NCBI GenBank assembly: GCA_947184155.2
Contig: CAMXCT020004001.1
Span: forward strand, 435,063-499,062
Source of the DNA: Cladocopium goreaui
Lineage: Eukaryota > Sar > Dinophyceae > Suessiales > Symbiodiniaceae
DNA: 64,000 nucleotides
Direction: 5' to 3'
How positions within the stretch are numbered: position 1 is the first letter of the stretch; each line of letters starts with the position of its first letter. Shown here in pieces: positions 1 through 11,654 of this stretch. The notes under the pieces are model-generated. The model was given only the letters and a program-made list of their open reading frames with translations. It searched no databases and was not told the origin of the DNA. A program made the translations under genes and the position numbers.

Positions 1-98
1 TTGGTTTATAAGCCCCAGTAACTATAGTTATAAGTGCCATAAACCATAGTTATTGGAGTTATAAACCAACTTAGCTATCTAGGGGGCCTCACATTGTA
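1..98. repeat. Family C inverted-repeat element, truncated by window edge
   Basis: The segment reads TTTATAAGCCCCAGTAACTA through to GGGGGCCTCACATTG. It matches, in the opposite orientation, the element at 8713-8840, which has CAATGTGAGGCCCCC ends. Its left end lies outside the window. Confidence 0.7.
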
Positions 99-1408
99 GG
101 TTTGATTTTGATAAAGCTTGTGAGGACTCGTGCAGTGAATAGCCCCGAAAAGCACGAGATTTTTCTTGCGAGTCAGAATCCACTTGGCCAGCATTGTGCC
201 AGCAGTTGGGACATTTTCAGGACATTTTCATGGCTCTCAAAACCAAAAAAATTCTCTTCACCCATGGTTCACAATTCTGGTTGCTTCAGATTCCAAGATA
301 TTCCAGGTGATTTACGGAAACATATTCCCTTCACGTTTTGGAGTGTGCTGGGCATGGCTGGGCCGTATGCATCGCAGTGTTTGAATCCAGACATGATGGG
401 TCCAGTGAACTGTGCCTGTGACCCTTGTCATTTCCAAGTCTCGGCACATGAACCCAGATGCAGAAGTGTGAAAATCATCCAACCTTTTTCCAATTCCTAT
501 CCGTTCTATATACTTAAACAGTACATCATAGAATCGTAGAAATGAATGGGAATGGGAAAATTGATGAAAATTGTATGTAGCAACCCCATTAAATTATTGA
601 TAGATTATTGTTTTATCCTTTTGGGGGTTGCTATCTTTTCATTTTTAGACATCCCCATTATTCCCCATCCGTTTCTATATAGATATGCTTATCCATTTCC
701 CAAGGCTAACCTGCTGAAAACAGCATGTTTTTCCCCAAAAAAAATGCCGAAGAAAAATTGAGGATAGAGGCAGCTGGTTATCAAGCGGAGGTGGCAGTAT
801 CTTGGACCAAAAAAAGGAGAAAAACTGAGAAAAAAATACTGGGCGAAGTGACATGGGAGCGGTGTTAAAACAAGATTGGTTGATTCTTATAACTTATATG
901 GGGACTATCAATACTAACCAATATCTTGTGGAATATCACAATTTGACCAAAAATGCCTGTTTGGTTGATGTGATGATTGGTTCGGGGATTATACTATATT
1001 ATACTAACTTTTCCACATTGTCTGGAATATCAGAACCATTGGTTCGGGAAAATCCCGCTCTCAACCAACCAGTATAAAAGGACACATTTCAGGGTTTTGA
1101 ACACTGCTCATGCTCATGATTTAATGATCTTTGTGCGGAAGATTTGGTGACTGTAATGGTATTAGAATTGAATGATCATCAAAAAAGAGGGGATTTAATC
1201 CTCAACAATTGGGGTAGAGAGAGAGAGAGATGATAGTAACTAAGTGGAAACACCCCAAGATGACTTTTTGCAAGGTTGGTAGGTCTATGTCCTCTTACCA
1301 CTGGTTCATAAATAGATGGGCAACACCAGTGTATCACCAATAGGAACATGCAATAATAACAATTGTTGTAGGTATCTAAGTCTGACCATGAAACCCCTCT
1401 GTTGGTCA

Positions 1409-1485
1409 AACCTCAGCAGGAGCTTCGCAGGGCCCATGAAACATCAGACGCTCCATCCCCGAAGTTTCAGAGATTTTGCCCTGTG
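1409..1485 (+). CDS. Candidate exon of an unrecognised gene
   Basis: A stop-free stretch reads PQQELRRAHETSDAPSPKF in protein. Its charged, Pro/Ser-rich composition is unlike the surrounding AT-rich DNA. Splice sites were not fixed: the upstream CAG and the downstream CTG|TGATAC are only suggestive. It could belong with the candidate coding region at 2391-2583, also on the + strand. No family is recognised. Confidence 0.3.
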
Positions 1486-1651
1486 ATACGTCACCCCACA
1501 CATTCAAAGCATGTCAAATCCCCTACCATAAATCACCCCACACAATCGCAGTCATGGTTTATCGTCTTCTCCGGGTTTACCCCGAATGTTCACACATGAT
1601 TCCGGTTCAGATCAGATCCGACAAGAATTGTCTTGATGAAGATGAAAAACT

Positions 1652-1766
1652 ATAGTTGGTGGTTTCAAACATGAATTTTATTTTCCATCATATATGGGAT
1701 GTCATCCTTCCCATTGACGAACTCCATCATTTTTCAAGATGGTTAAAGTTAAAACCACCAACCAGA
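1652..1766. repeat. Family B inverted-repeat element (B1)
   Basis: The left end is AGTTGGTGGTTTCAAACATG and the right end is AAAACCACCAACCAGATC. The internal block CATTGACGAACTCCATCATT is typical of the family. The copy is fairly diverged. Confidence 0.75.
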
Positions 1767-2380
1767 TCATTTTTGGTTGATTTAATCTATTAACCATGAT
1801 AAACATTAATATCCATGGACATGGCTTATAATCTTAATATCATTAATATCCATATTGATGAAACTGAAACCCACCATGAGTCGCCAAACATATTCAAACC
1901 GAGTTGATCCCATGGAGAATAATGATCATCCCATTACACGGTATTCTATACCCAGATCCATAAACATTAACCATTAATTTAACTATCAATATAAATTAAT
2001 ACAATAAATAGTTATGGTTAAATATGGTCCATAATAGTTATAACTTAAATATGGTCCTTTAATACAACTATATCCATAAAGAGTTAGAATCGTTAATATA
2101 AACCCAGATTATGGACCATAGTAGAATAGATAGAATAGTTAATATACACCCAGATCCATACCCAATATGATAACTGGATTTTTTACAGCTTACCACACTA
2201 ATAATCAGAATAGTTAATATGAACCATTGATAACCACAGAATGATCTGAAGATCTAATGAATCTAATGGTTCACCACAGATTGATAACATTTGATAACCA
2301 TAGATTGCCTAATATATCCTAATATTAGGGTTCACCCCTAATGATATTAAGCCTCTAAATGCCAGGCATATTAGTCCCAT
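1767..2380. other. AT-rich non-coding stretch
   Basis: The stretch is strongly AT-rich, with repeated short blocks such as TTAATATAAACC and ATAGTTAATATGAACC. No coding stretch, tRNA or clear element boundary was seen. Confidence 0.5.
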
Positions 2381-2390
2381 TGGCAAACTG

Positions 2391-2583
2391 CCAAGTTCAT
2401 GATTTCAACAAGCTGCGGAGGTCCTGTCTCAGAAGCTGAAAGAACAGCTGGAGACCATGAATGAGCCTTGGCCGGATGGGCCCCACACATTTCGTTAGCA
2501 GCAAACAGGATGCTGGATGCCCCAAGATGCGCAAAAACATGCAACAAATGCTGCAAAATCCATCTCAAATCAAACATAATGTT
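2391..2583 (+). CDS. Candidate exon(s), unrecognised, with a +1 frame change
   Basis: Two + strand frames look coding in succession. The first reads QQAAEVLSQKLKEQLETMNE and then PWPDGPHTF (about 2406-2494). A frame one base further on then reads QDAGCPKMRKNMQQMLQN (about 2505-2580). The natural composition on both sides suggests one protein interrupted near 2495 by a tiny intron, an indel, or a CATTTC|GTTAGC donor. The antisense strand is also open over much of this segment, so the strand is not certain. No family is recognised. Confidence 0.35.
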
Positions 2584-2843
2584 GGATAAATTGGATAAAT
2601 ACGTATATCGGGGTTTTCATGGGTTGAGAAACAGCAGCTGGTTGATTATTACGGCGTATTTTACTACCCTTTATATTACATGAATTACTGTATCAATGAT
2701 GAGAATCCGCATTTGCCCAACGAGTATTTTGAAGATGTTGGTCCCCATTGCATCCCATAAAATCCCGAGTGATATCCTACACTCGATTTCAATAATTTGA
2801 CCTTCCATTCGATGACCAACAAGTCAATGGGATTAAGTATTGC

Positions 2844-2945
2844 TCAATTAATAGGATATCCAGATTATTTCCATTAATCATGATACAATCTGGATATCCT
2901 ATTAATCTGGATATCCTATTAATCTGGATATCCTATTAATTAATG
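2844..2945. repeat. Short tandem repeat with inverted copy
   Basis: Three tandem copies of a 17-base unit, CTGGATATCCTATTAAT, lie at about 2890-2940. An inverted copy, ATTAATAGGATATCCAGATT, precedes them, so the block can fold into a hairpin. Confidence 0.75.
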
Positions 2946-3171
2946 TAAGTTGATTATCTCAGTTGATATGATTCCAATAATTGTTGCATTGCTCCAACTG
3001 CGACGTCGCGGTATGCTGATGGGACTTGGATTCGTGGAATGTCCTGCAGGGTTCAGTTTCAAGGATGTTGTTTCTTCATGTTTCTTCACCATTGGTTGAT
3101 TGGTGTTTGGGGGCATACCAGTAATACCTTTAGGAGTGAATATGGGGTGAATACATAGTAAAATTAGGCAC

Positions 3172-3290
3172 TACATGGAGGTTTCCATCAATGGGGATAC
3201 CCCAAAATGGATCGTTTAGAATGAACAAATCCATGAAAATTGCTGATTTTGGAGGATAACCCCGTGGATTGGAAACCTCCATATGGGGAT
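3172..3290. repeat. Family H inverted-repeat element
   Basis: The ends ACATGGAGGTTTCCATC and GGAAACCTCCATATGG form an inverted repeat around about 85 bases. The same AGGAAACCTCC motif recurs near 50212-50221. Confidence 0.5.
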
Positions 3291-3303
3291 AAAAACCTTT
3301 CAG

Positions 3304-3384
3304 CTGCTTTCCGAACGGCTGAGGCATCTTCGTCCTTGTACCATCCTGATACCTCGGCCATGGGCTTTACCTTGCCAATCCCCG
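3304..3384 (+). CDS. Candidate exon, strand ambiguous
   Basis: After CCTTTCAG the + strand reads AAFRTAEASSSLYHPDTSAM in one frame and stops shortly after a CCCCG|GCTCAT donor. The opposite strand carries an equally good open frame with GKVKPMAEVSGWYKDEDASA. The + call follows the direction of neighbouring exons. No family is recognised. Confidence 0.25.
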
Positions 3385-3886
3385 GCTCATAGCGCGCGCG
3401 AAACATGGAGCCTGGCTGTTGGGATCGGAGAGCACAAGCGGCAAATCCAAGGAGTCCAGATATGTCCAGATGCCTGGTGTGTTGCGGCAACACACTGCTG
3501 ATTTATACAGATATATAAGATTCAGATATATAGTTGTAGATAGTCGTTCCGGATGATGTGGACACTGACAATATTTACTGCAATAGTATATGTAATAATA
3601 GTACCATGAAACATTCAATCCTGTTGATTAATGTGGTGACCCAACTTGAGAAAAAACCAAACACGTCTTTGTGGCGGTTTGTTCCCGTTCCAGACCGAAT
3701 GTATCCTGGATTTTTTTTTTTGGTGGGGGGGTGGGAAGTCCATCAAACAAGCCATAAAGCAAACCATAAGGATTCTAGAGTTGACCCAGTTTATCCATTT
3801 TGCGGTGCTTTTATGTTTTTTTTTGGGCAACTGTTCAAGCACTGGAAGCAGTTGTAACAAGGTGGGGAACCTGGAATTTTGCTAAG

Positions 3887-3965
3887 GTTCAAGCGGAATT
3901 TGATCAAGCAAAGGGGCCCCAGCACCGGAGTGTGGCTCCAGGGAGATCCAAATTCTATGGTCCAT
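3887..3965 (+). CDS. Candidate exon, unrecognised
   Basis: Following GCTAAG, the + frame reads VQAEFDQAKGPQHRSVAPGR and then SKFYGPCCG. The same frame is open upstream with ATVQALEAVVTRWGTWNF, so the exon may start near 3830. It probably belongs with the exon at 4397-4479. Confidence 0.4.
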
Positions 3966-4212
3966 GTTGCGGAGATTTTTCGCGGCTGGTTTGATTTGTT
4001 GAAGTGCATAGGCATATAGGCAGCATGTGGGATCAATGATCCATCCTGCTGGTTGAAGTGAAAAATCTGGGCCCATAGTCCATATCCGTTGAGCTCCGTT
4101 ATGCTCCGTTTAGCAGTTTGCTTTTGGCTTGAACTAAGCCATTTGACATCCTAGAAACACGCCACTTACACAAACGATGAAAGATTTGCAACAACAATGA
4201 TTTGAAATTTAG

Positions 4213-4324
4213 TTTCAATGGATTGGTTTGAGGGAAAATTTGCAGTAAAACCCCATATTTAATGGGAAAATCGATGGTTTCCTGTAGATTTTCCATGATT
4301 TTCCCTTAGATCAATCCATTGATA
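4213..4324. repeat. Family E inverted-repeat element (E1)
   Basis: The ends TCAATGGATTGGTTTGAGGG and CCCTTAGATCAATCCATTGA are inverted repeats. The interior carries CCCATATTTAATGGGAAAAT. Related copies are at 25598, 40019 and 55220. Confidence 0.8.
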
Positions 4325-4396
4325 GTTGCCATTTACATTCCAATTTTGAAAGGTGCAGCCCTTGGGTACCCCTAACATCCCAGACTCCCCGCCTAG

Positions 4397-4479
4397 GACT
4401 GTGCATTCCTTCAAGAGGGACGTGGAGAAATTCCGCCGCGACTACGAAGAGTGGGCGCACCTGGGGATTTTGGTCAAAA
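4397..4479 (+). CDS. Candidate exon, unrecognised
   Basis: After CCTAG the frame reads TVHSFKRDVEKFRRDYEEWA and then HLGILVK. It ends at an AAAA|GCAGCC (GC) donor. The charged helical composition and GC-rich codons stand out from the flanks. No family is recognised. Confidence 0.5.
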
Positions 4480-4689
4480 GCAGCCGGTTGATCATCCTTT
4501 TAGTGACTTAGTTGATATTTTTTTGGGGATATAACACAGTGTCAAACAGACCCAACTTGGATTTTTGGGCAATTTTCGATGCAACTCATGTGAAACCAAC
4601 TTACAGCCAGATCTACCAGTCTCAAGTGATTTCGGGGCCAGTTTCATTTGAACTGGGGCACTTTTTCATTGAAACCCGACGGGAACTGG

Positions 4690-4815
4690 ACGGGTTGTCT
4701 TCAAAATATCCTAGCCGAACGCCAAGTTTTAAGGCGTGGACCAATGGTGAAAGGCATTCGCCCACGACAGGCGCAGAGAGCAGGTTTCAAGAATTTGGGG
4801 TTCACAGAACCATTT
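4690..4815 (+). CDS. Candidate exon, frame ambiguous
   Basis: One + frame reads NILAERQVLRRGPMVKGIRP and then RQAQRAGFKNLGF. A second + frame is also open (ETRRELDGLSSKYPSRTP). Codon composition favours the first. It is probably the 3' end of the exon set starting near 3830. Confidence 0.35.
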
Positions 4816-5168
4816 AATGTCAACCCTGGATTAATAAACCCTCAGGCTGTTTAATTGCGGGGTATCATTTGAGGATCAGATTATGACTATTGGGGAAGCA
4901 GCCCCCTAATTAATAAACTATGGTTTATTAATCCGGGGTTGACATTGTAAGAGGATATATAGGGAAATATCATGGCCAACCCAAGTGGCTTGTAAAGGTC
5001 AAAAGTTAAATGGTTGTTTAGTCATAGTTTATGCCATCCTGCTCCTAGAGGATGCTTTCGTGGCCCTATTGACAGGCCCATTTTTAGGCTGGACTGACTT
5101 GATCTGATCAGGTGGAACAAATCATGAACTCCCAAGACGTGAGGTTGAAAGATGGTCCTCTTTGGTGG

Positions 5169-5278
5169 TATCCTCTGGTTATGACTAACAGTTCGCCATG
5201 GTATAGATGGCCCATTTATAGATGATGTACCTATTAAAAATGGTGATTTTCCATGGCTATGTTAAATAACCAGATGGA
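5169..5278. repeat. Family A element (A1)
   Basis: The ends TATCCTCTGGTTATGACTAA and TTAAATAACCAGATGG are a TTAT-type variant of the family A ends. The interior keeps the AAAATGGTGATTTTCCATGG core. Confidence 0.75.
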
Positions 5279-5436
5279 ATCCATTCTTAAAAAAACCTTC
5301 ATACTTGGGATGATTGGTTGGGATGACCAATATTGTTGGTATGGGTTACGACCACCCGCCAGTGATGTCATTTACCCCCCCCAAAAAAATAGTTCAGGTT
5401 TCATGAAAGTTTCATGTTGAGATGTTTCCAAATGGT

Positions 5437-5577
5437 ATACCATTTGATTATTTAACGGTTTGCCATGGAAAGATCCACCATGCTATTAAGTTCGGTAAAC
5501 CATCTATTTCGATTAGGGCCATCTAGATGGTAGATGGTTTACGAAAAATCACCATGGCGAACTGTTAGTCATAACCC
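5437..5577. repeat. Degenerate family A element (A2)
   Basis: Fragments of the family A interior are recognisable in both orientations (TTAACGGTTTGCCATGG and AAAATCACCATGG). The ends are decayed. Confidence 0.45.
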
Positions 5578-5685
5578 ATGACGGATCCATGTAATTATGG
5601 TATATATGCTAACATTGTTCTGGGGTATATTTACATATCAATGGCACACCATAGAAAAAGCAGCACCGTTAGGATCCGTCATGGG
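5576..5685. repeat. Family D inverted-repeat element (D1)
   Basis: The ends CATGACGGATCCATG and GGATCCGTCATG are inverted. The interior has the family signature TATATGCTAACATTG. Other copies are at 11232, 27316 and 58421. Confidence 0.75.
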
Positions 5686-5762
5686 TACCCTCTGTTAAAC
5701 TAACATAACTATAGAAAACCACCATTTTTAATGGGAAAATCCACTATAAATGACAATTTTCA

Positions 5763-5791
<29 letters not shown>
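5686..5791. repeat. Family A element (A3)
   Basis: The ends TACCCTCTGTTAAACTAACA and TAGTTTACCAGAGGGTA flank the usual interior, AATGGGAAAATCCACTATAA. Confidence 0.9.
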
Positions 5792-5793
<2 letters not shown>

Positions 5794-5828
5794 CAGGTTG
5801 GGTATGGTTTACGAAAAAAAAACACTGG

Positions 5829-5951
5829 AAGGACGACCAAGTCAGAGCATGCTGCAGCATGCTGCAGCATGCTACAGCGAGGCAGTGGAGAGGCTCAAGT
5901 CTGGCACTAAGTCCCACTTGGACGACACTCCTGACCTGCAGGAGACAGGAA
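5829..5951 (+). CDS. Candidate exon upstream of the transporter gene
   Basis: The frame reads GRPSQSMLQHAAACYSEAVE and then RLKSGTKSHLDDTPDLQE. It is soluble and acidic at the end, with a GC-rich composition and a CATGCTGCAG triple repeat. It may be an N-terminal exon of the transporter at 6623-10633 or the end of another gene. No family is recognised. Confidence 0.4.
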
Positions 5952-6043
5952 GGTGTATACCCTCTGGTTATATGATGGTTATATGATGATTATATCATTC
6001 GATATGCTTAAATCAATGTTAAATCAATGTTAAAAACAAAAAA

Positions 6044-6149
6044 CTCTGGTTATGACTAACAGTTTGCTATTGAAAATGGCCATTTATAATGAGTTTTCCC
6101 ATTAAAAATTGAGATTTTCCATAGTTTCTTGTATGTTTACCAGAGGGTA
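6044..6149. repeat. Family A element (A4)
   Basis: CTCTGGTTATGACTAACAG opens the copy and GTATGTTTACCAGAGGGTA closes it. It is in inverted orientation relative to A3. Confidence 0.8.
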
Positions 6150-6622
6150 ATAAAACCACAGCCATACAGGGTCTGAGACTAAGATTTTGATGTTTCATCG
6201 TTTTTTCGAAGTGTTACTATACACTTGTCAGTCGACGCAATTAAGTGTGGCTCACACAACTCATGATGCGTAAAAAGAAGATCTAAGATGATCTAAGTAT
6301 ATCAGTATATCCAAGTTAGATCGAGAAAAGTCTGCTCGATCCACATTTTAAGCTTTTGGCTCCAAACCTCCCAATCTCGCGCAGAGATATATTGAGAGAC
6401 TGGGTCAGATGGTGTCTACTGAAATGTGTGGCATCCTTCTGATGATTGCCAGTGGCTTCTGTGTGACCATTGACATGGTGACTAGTCGAAACTTGGCTTT
6501 GTGGAAGCTGATTTTTTGGGATGTTTTTTGATGGGAACTCCAGCAAAACTGCGGGAAGTTCTTGTTTTCTTCATGTTGTTTTAGCCCTTCTCCGGCTTAA
6601 GATCCATCAGACGAGCCCAGGA

Positions 6623-9600
6623 ATGATTGAAGACTCAGGATGGCCCTATTGGTATCTCGTCTCCGGAACCTGTTTTGTTGCCACTGCAGCCTGTCTCCTC
6701 TTCATCTACGTGTCCAAAACTGCCTGGCCAGAATTGAAGGATACCGCATGGTTGGTGGATGTTTTTTTTTTTTGGGGGGGGGGGTGGAATGAAACTGCCT
6801 TCTCCCATTTTTGACAAGTTCTGACCATTTTGAAGACGGATTTTTGCTGGATCATTTGGTGTTTTTTTCGAACTTAACTCCTATATGGACAATGCATGAA
6901 CACCAATCTGAAGAATGATTTGCTCAAACATATGCCGATCCGCATCGATCCGTATTCCCAATTCAAAAAAATTGTCAATTTCTGTCATCTTGTGTAGTTT
7001 CTGCCCCGTGCTTTTGGCGCACTACATGACATCAATTTACGTCATATGAATCTAGATAAAGTTGTAGTTTTTTCCTCACCAGAAGTATGTTACAGTATGT
7101 TGATGTCATTATGTAGCGCTTCAGGGCAGAACTGCTTTACATCATATTACAACAAGTTTACGTTGGGCTTGCGGTATGTTGATGTTGCTTCTGGGCTAGA
7201 CCCATTTTCGTGAGTTTGTCAATTCCAGACTTGGTTGAAGAGCACATTTTCAGGAACCCCATTTGATGGTAAGACCATCGTTTCCATCTAGGATCTTTCC
7301 CAAGAATCAATCCTTTGAGTGAAGAAAATGGCTGGGGTTGCGAATTTTGCCAATGAATCCAGAAGAGAGTTGGTCAGATAATATGTTTGGAGGTTCCTAT
7401 ATTTGAAGGTTTTTATTCGATGCTTCTCTGCATATTTTAAGTCCCATGTTTGTGTAATTCCACTCACAGATCTGTCAGAGGATATGAAGTGGGTGATTGC
7501 ACGGTCCCTGTTGGAGTCTTTGCATTGGCATTCCACCATTCTGGCTGTGATCATTGGGGCGGCACCCGGTGATGTTGCCGCGCTCACCAGCTGCTTGGAA
7601 GCAGGTGCTGGAGGATGATGTGAAGCTATTTCTGTTTAATATATATATATATATATTGCTTATATTGAAATAGTATAGTATGTTCGGATATGTTTAAACA
7701 TCATATTTGTGATATCTATGTTTAACTATATATACATTTATATCTACATAGTCTATACATATGTGAAACTATACGTGTATATATATATATATATGTGATA
7801 AATAACGTATGTATAGACTATGCAGGTATAGATGCTTAAGATATTACAGTGTAACATATGTGCATTAATATACATGCATATCAACACTGCAGTACATGTA
7901 ATTATGTATATAAAATATGTATATTGGATCTACAATGTGCATGTATATGCATCTATATGCATATATATATATACATACATATATTATATATTTATTTATT
8001 TATCTCGTTGATTCTCTTAGAATTCAACATGATGGAAAAGGGTTTATACCTTGAGTTTGCTTGTCTTTGCAGATGATTGAAGTCCACAACAGACAGATGA
8101 AATATGACTTTCCCAGTGGTTTCTCTTTGGATTGTCTTAAAAAAAACGCAGGTGTTTTTCACATGCCTTTTCCGAGGTGTGGACATCATCGCTGCGGCAT
8201 TTTTTGGGCTCATTTTTCTGGGGGAGACCATCAACTACCTGCATTTCATAGCTCTTTTCCTGTCTGCAGTGGGTGCCGTCTTCATTTCGCAGCCGGAATT
8301 CCTCTTTGGATCAGATGGCCATGAAAACCATCTTGGCTCAGTCCTGGCTTTGCTCAGTGGCTTTTTCCAAGCTGCGTCCTTCATTTGTGCACGGAAGTCG
8401 CAACACATTTCAGTGGCAGTTTTGACCTTCTTCAGTCTATTCCTGGCGGTTTTCATGTCCTTACTGCCACCTTTGCTTCCCATGGTTCATACCGCAACTG
8501 GCTGGCAATGGATGATTTTGGAGGTTTTTTGGGAGCAACCCAATGCTGTAAACCTGGATTTTCTGATCCATTTTGGGGATGGCGGAGTTTTTTTTGTACA
8601 ACCCATTTCTGGTTTTTCACTGCGGATGGTTTCGGCCTTTGGGTAAAAACCACCTGGCTTTCCGATTTTCCAAGCAACCCGTGACGATTCCAACTAATAT
8701 ATATATATATATACAATGTGAGGCCCCCGTTCGATAGCTAAGTTGGTGCACATAACTCCAATAACTATGGTTTATGGTACTTATAACTATAGTTACTGGG
8801 GCTTATAAACCAACTTATAACTGGGGGGCCTCACATTGTATATATATATATGATATTATATATGTACCTCACAATATCATCCAACTTGAGGCCTTGAGGG
8901 GTTGAAGATGTTTCAAGCTGCCAAGCTACATGAAGCTAGCACCACTCAGGCAAGTTGGCAGCCAACGGCGGCAGAACCACTGAAAGCAGTAGGTTTGCTA
9001 CTGATCCTCTTGCTGCTGAGCACCCTATCCATTGCTTTGCCAGCTGCGGGGGGGACCAAATGTCCAGCTGCTGTGAGTGCGACTGTGATTACTTCCTCTT
9101 GCATGGTTTCAGGCAGGGCTTTGGGAGATTGGTGTGGCCAATGTTTTCATGTATCCCCCGGTGACATGGCAATTGAAAATCCTCTATAAATGGAGGTTTA
9201 TAGCTAGGAAAGTCAATATTTTTCATGGAGGATTTGAACATATGCCGTGTTTTTCATTGCCAGAATGTAAAGATAACTAATTACAAAATTGCTTAACTGG
9301 TTGGTGGTTTGGAACATGAATCTTATGACTTTCCATATATTGAGAAATTCCATGATCCCAACTGACTTTCAGTCCATCATTTTGCAGAGGGGTGGCGAAA
9401 AACCACCAACCAGTATTATTGGCATTATAACAACTATTATTATATAATCATATATAATTAATCCCATTATTGATGATTATCCCATGATAATCCCATTATA
9501 TAATCCCAACCAGTTAACTATTGTGAGTATTGAACTTCCCAGTTTTGGGATGATTTTGATCCATTTTGATCCATCCAATCCACCCCCACTCTGGGATGTT

Positions 9601-10633
9601 CAGCCCCATTGCCCATCATCCTCATCGCGTTCGCAGAGATCTTGAGATCCAATTTCCGACTGCGGAGAGTTGAAAACATTGGCGAAACTCTCCACCGAAA
9701 ACACCAAACTTTAACGGAAACATTCTTTTTTGGCTGATGTTCAAAAAACTCCATAGAGTGACCTCCAAACAAAAGCACACATCCCATAGGGAAACTCTTT
9801 TATCAAATCAGCAAGTCATCAGTCCACATGATTTGAATGAGGATATGTGTCTCAAGTGGCTTTCTTCCACGAAGTTCCGGACATTTTGACCCTGATGGGT
9901 GCAGCTTCCATGCTGCTGAGTGTGGTTCTCATGGCCTTGCCTTGCCGCGCAGTGAACGAAGTGAAGCAACTGCCGCATCCAGATACGGAGGATGGAGATG
10001 CCTCGGTGAGGAGCTTAGCAAGTATGGTCACTTGGACTGGACAGACTTCAATCTGTTGTGATACACTCTGGAAATTACACAAAAAATGTGATTCTACTGG
10101 GGATTAATGGATATGAATGGTTTTTAATGGGACGACCATGGGATTATATGGTCATGTATAGATGATTTACCCTTTCAAAAATTGTAGTTTTCCCCATAGC
10201 AATGTTAAATGAAATGATGGTATGTGCGACTTGGGCAATCAAACGTGGCTAGCTGGAAAATCTCATCAGTGTAGGGTTGTCAGCTGCATGCAGCTGGGAA
10301 AATCCAGTCATGGGCCGATTTTCCAGTCATGTTAGATGACTGGAGGCTATCTCATATTTATCTAGCCATGGTATCTAAGATTGGTTTTCCAAGGGGTTTT
10401 TTCAGCCAACAAAAAACCCTAGTTTTCGCCTGTTTTCAGGGTCAGCTGAGTCTGAGATGGCGCTGAGATCTCAGGAATCCCTTGGTTCTTTTGTGGCTTC
10501 GGAAGTGTCTTTCCACACCGTTTCTTTGCGACGCCGTTTCTTTGAGAAACCCAGCGTGGCAGGCGTGGCGCCACGCGTGGCAGGCGTGGTTGCGGAGCAG
10601 ATTGGTGCTGCCCTACCAGTGACCAGCACCTGA
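6623..10633 (+). CDS. EamA/DMT-family membrane transporter, six exons
   Basis: Probable drug/metabolite-transporter (EamA-type) integral membrane protein; the substrate cannot be told. Inferred exons are 6623-6739, 7481-7589, 8177-8500, 8990-9112, 9842-9994 and 10440-10633. They join in phase to 339 residues, a normal DMT size. Donors are GA, GC, GC, GC and GA; every acceptor is AG. Hydrophobic segments include WYLVSGTCFVATAACLLFIY and ILTLMGAASMLLSVVLMAL. Family-typical patches are GAAPGDVAALTS, then AAFFGLIFLGE after the second intron, and CPAAVSATVITSSCMVSG, then YVSQVAFFHEVPD after the fourth. The exon 2 to exon 3 junction completes the expected DVAALTSVDIIAA run. The hydrophilic C-terminus ends in PVTST. 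The start at 6623 is the first in-frame Met after an AG; an upstream exon (5829-5951) may add an N-terminus. Intron 3 holds a family C element and intron 4 a family B element. Confidence 0.85.
7622..8060. repeat. AT-rich microsatellite tract inside transporter intron 2
   Basis: Several (TA)n runs and TATACAT-type degenerate repeats occupy most of this intronic stretch. Nothing coding is seen. Confidence 0.7.
8713..8840. repeat. Family C inverted-repeat element (C2)
   Basis: The termini CAATGTGAGGCCCCC and GGGGGGCCTCACATTG form a near-perfect inverted repeat. An inner inverted pair reads AGCTAAGTTGG and TATAAACCAACTTATA. TA runs flank both sides. It lies in transporter intron 3. Confidence 0.9.
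9296..9415. repeat. Family B element (B2)
   Basis: The ends are ACTGGTTGGTGGTTTGGAAC and AAACCACCAACCAGT, with the usual TGACTTTCCATATATTG and GCAGAGGGGTGG blocks. It lies in transporter intron 4. Confidence 0.9.
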
Positions 10634-11008
10634 GAGCCAGGTTACCAGCTCCAAGATCCAAGGGATGCTCCAAGAACCATGCCATATTTCAAATATTTGG
10701 TTCTTTTGCATTGTGATGTTTGGAGCATCTTGAGTTTTAATTATATACATAGTGCCATAGTGCTGATGTTTTTTGGGGTACTCCCATGTCATTGGGATCC
10801 CACCGGTGTTTAGAGCTGATTTTTAATTAGCAGAAGTACATGAGCAGTGGCACGAATCTCCTGATCGGGGATTTTCTTCCAGATTTTGGGGACATTTTTT
10901 GTGACTTCACGGAACTCATACTCAGAAGATGGATGATTCTAATCCAAAAAAATGGAACAGCAAATGTTCAAAATATCTGACAATAAATTCGTGATGGAGA
11001 GACTATAT

Positions 11009-11117
11009 ATCTGGTTGGTGGTTTGGAACATGAATCTGTTTTTCCATATATTGGGAACAATGATCCCAACTGACGAAGTCATTTTTTTTAGAGGGGTGGC
11101 TCAACCACCAACCAGAT
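11009..11117. repeat. Family B element (B3)
   Basis: CTGGTTGGTGGTTTGGAACA and CAACCACCAACCAG form the ends. ATATAT lies immediately on both sides, consistent with a TA-rich target. Confidence 0.9.
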
Positions 11118-11164
11118 ATATATAGTTCATTTTACTCTTTTTTGTTCCATAATATGAATGGATA

Positions 11165-11221
11165 ATCCTCCCCATTGACTTTCATATTTTTCAGAGGGGT
11201 GGCTCAACCACCAACCAGATA
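11165..11221. repeat. Family B half-element (B4)
   Basis: Only the right half is present: CCATTGACTTTCATATTTTT, then CAGAGGGGTGG, then ACCACCAACCAGATATATA. It probably arose by tandem duplication of the right half of the neighbouring copy. Confidence 0.75.
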
Positions 11222-11231
11222 TATATACCCA

Positions 11232-11312
11232 TATAGATCCATGCATATATGCTAACATTGGGGGTATATTGATGGTAAATGTTACCATATATAGCATACA
11301 TGGATCCGATGA
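11232..11312. repeat. Family D inverted-repeat element (D2)
   Basis: ATAGATCCATGCATATATGC, AACATTGGGGGTATATTGAT and CATACATGGATCC match the copy at 27316-27413 closely. Confidence 0.8.
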
Positions 11313-11349
11313 GATATATATATATATATACTGTTGTACTCTTTTTGGG

Positions 11350-11474
11350 GGTTACTCACGAAACGCCAACCGATCCAGGCGGTTCATACCACTGTTCACT
11401 GTTCGCCGGGGCTTGGAGATCTGTACAGCATGATGGAGCTACCAGGGCTCCAAGGGTCACGTGTTTGCCAACAT
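11350..11474 (+). CDS. Candidate exon, unrecognised
   Basis: The + frame reads TKRQPIQAVHTTVHCSPGLG and then DLYSMMELPGLQGSRVCQ. A canonical-looking donor GGCAAG|GTTCAGG follows. A second + frame is also open, so the call is tentative. It may be the 5' part of the exon series reaching 14755. Confidence 0.35.
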
Positions 11475-11654
11475 GGCAAGGTTCAGGCGGAAAATATGGA
11501 TCAAGACTATCAAACTCTGGGATTTTGAGGTCATCACCCTAGTTTTCATGGGGAAAATGATGATGAGACAATGATTTTGAGGGGTAATCACCCTATTTTT
11601 TGACAAAGACAACATATTTACACAACAGTTGTTCAAACGGAGACAACTGTATTG

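Larger units (their letters stand above)
10634..11340. other. Intergenic stretch with inverted-repeat elements
   Basis: Downstream of the transporter stop there is AT-rich DNA with two family B copies and one family D copy. No supported exon is seen. Confidence 0.5.
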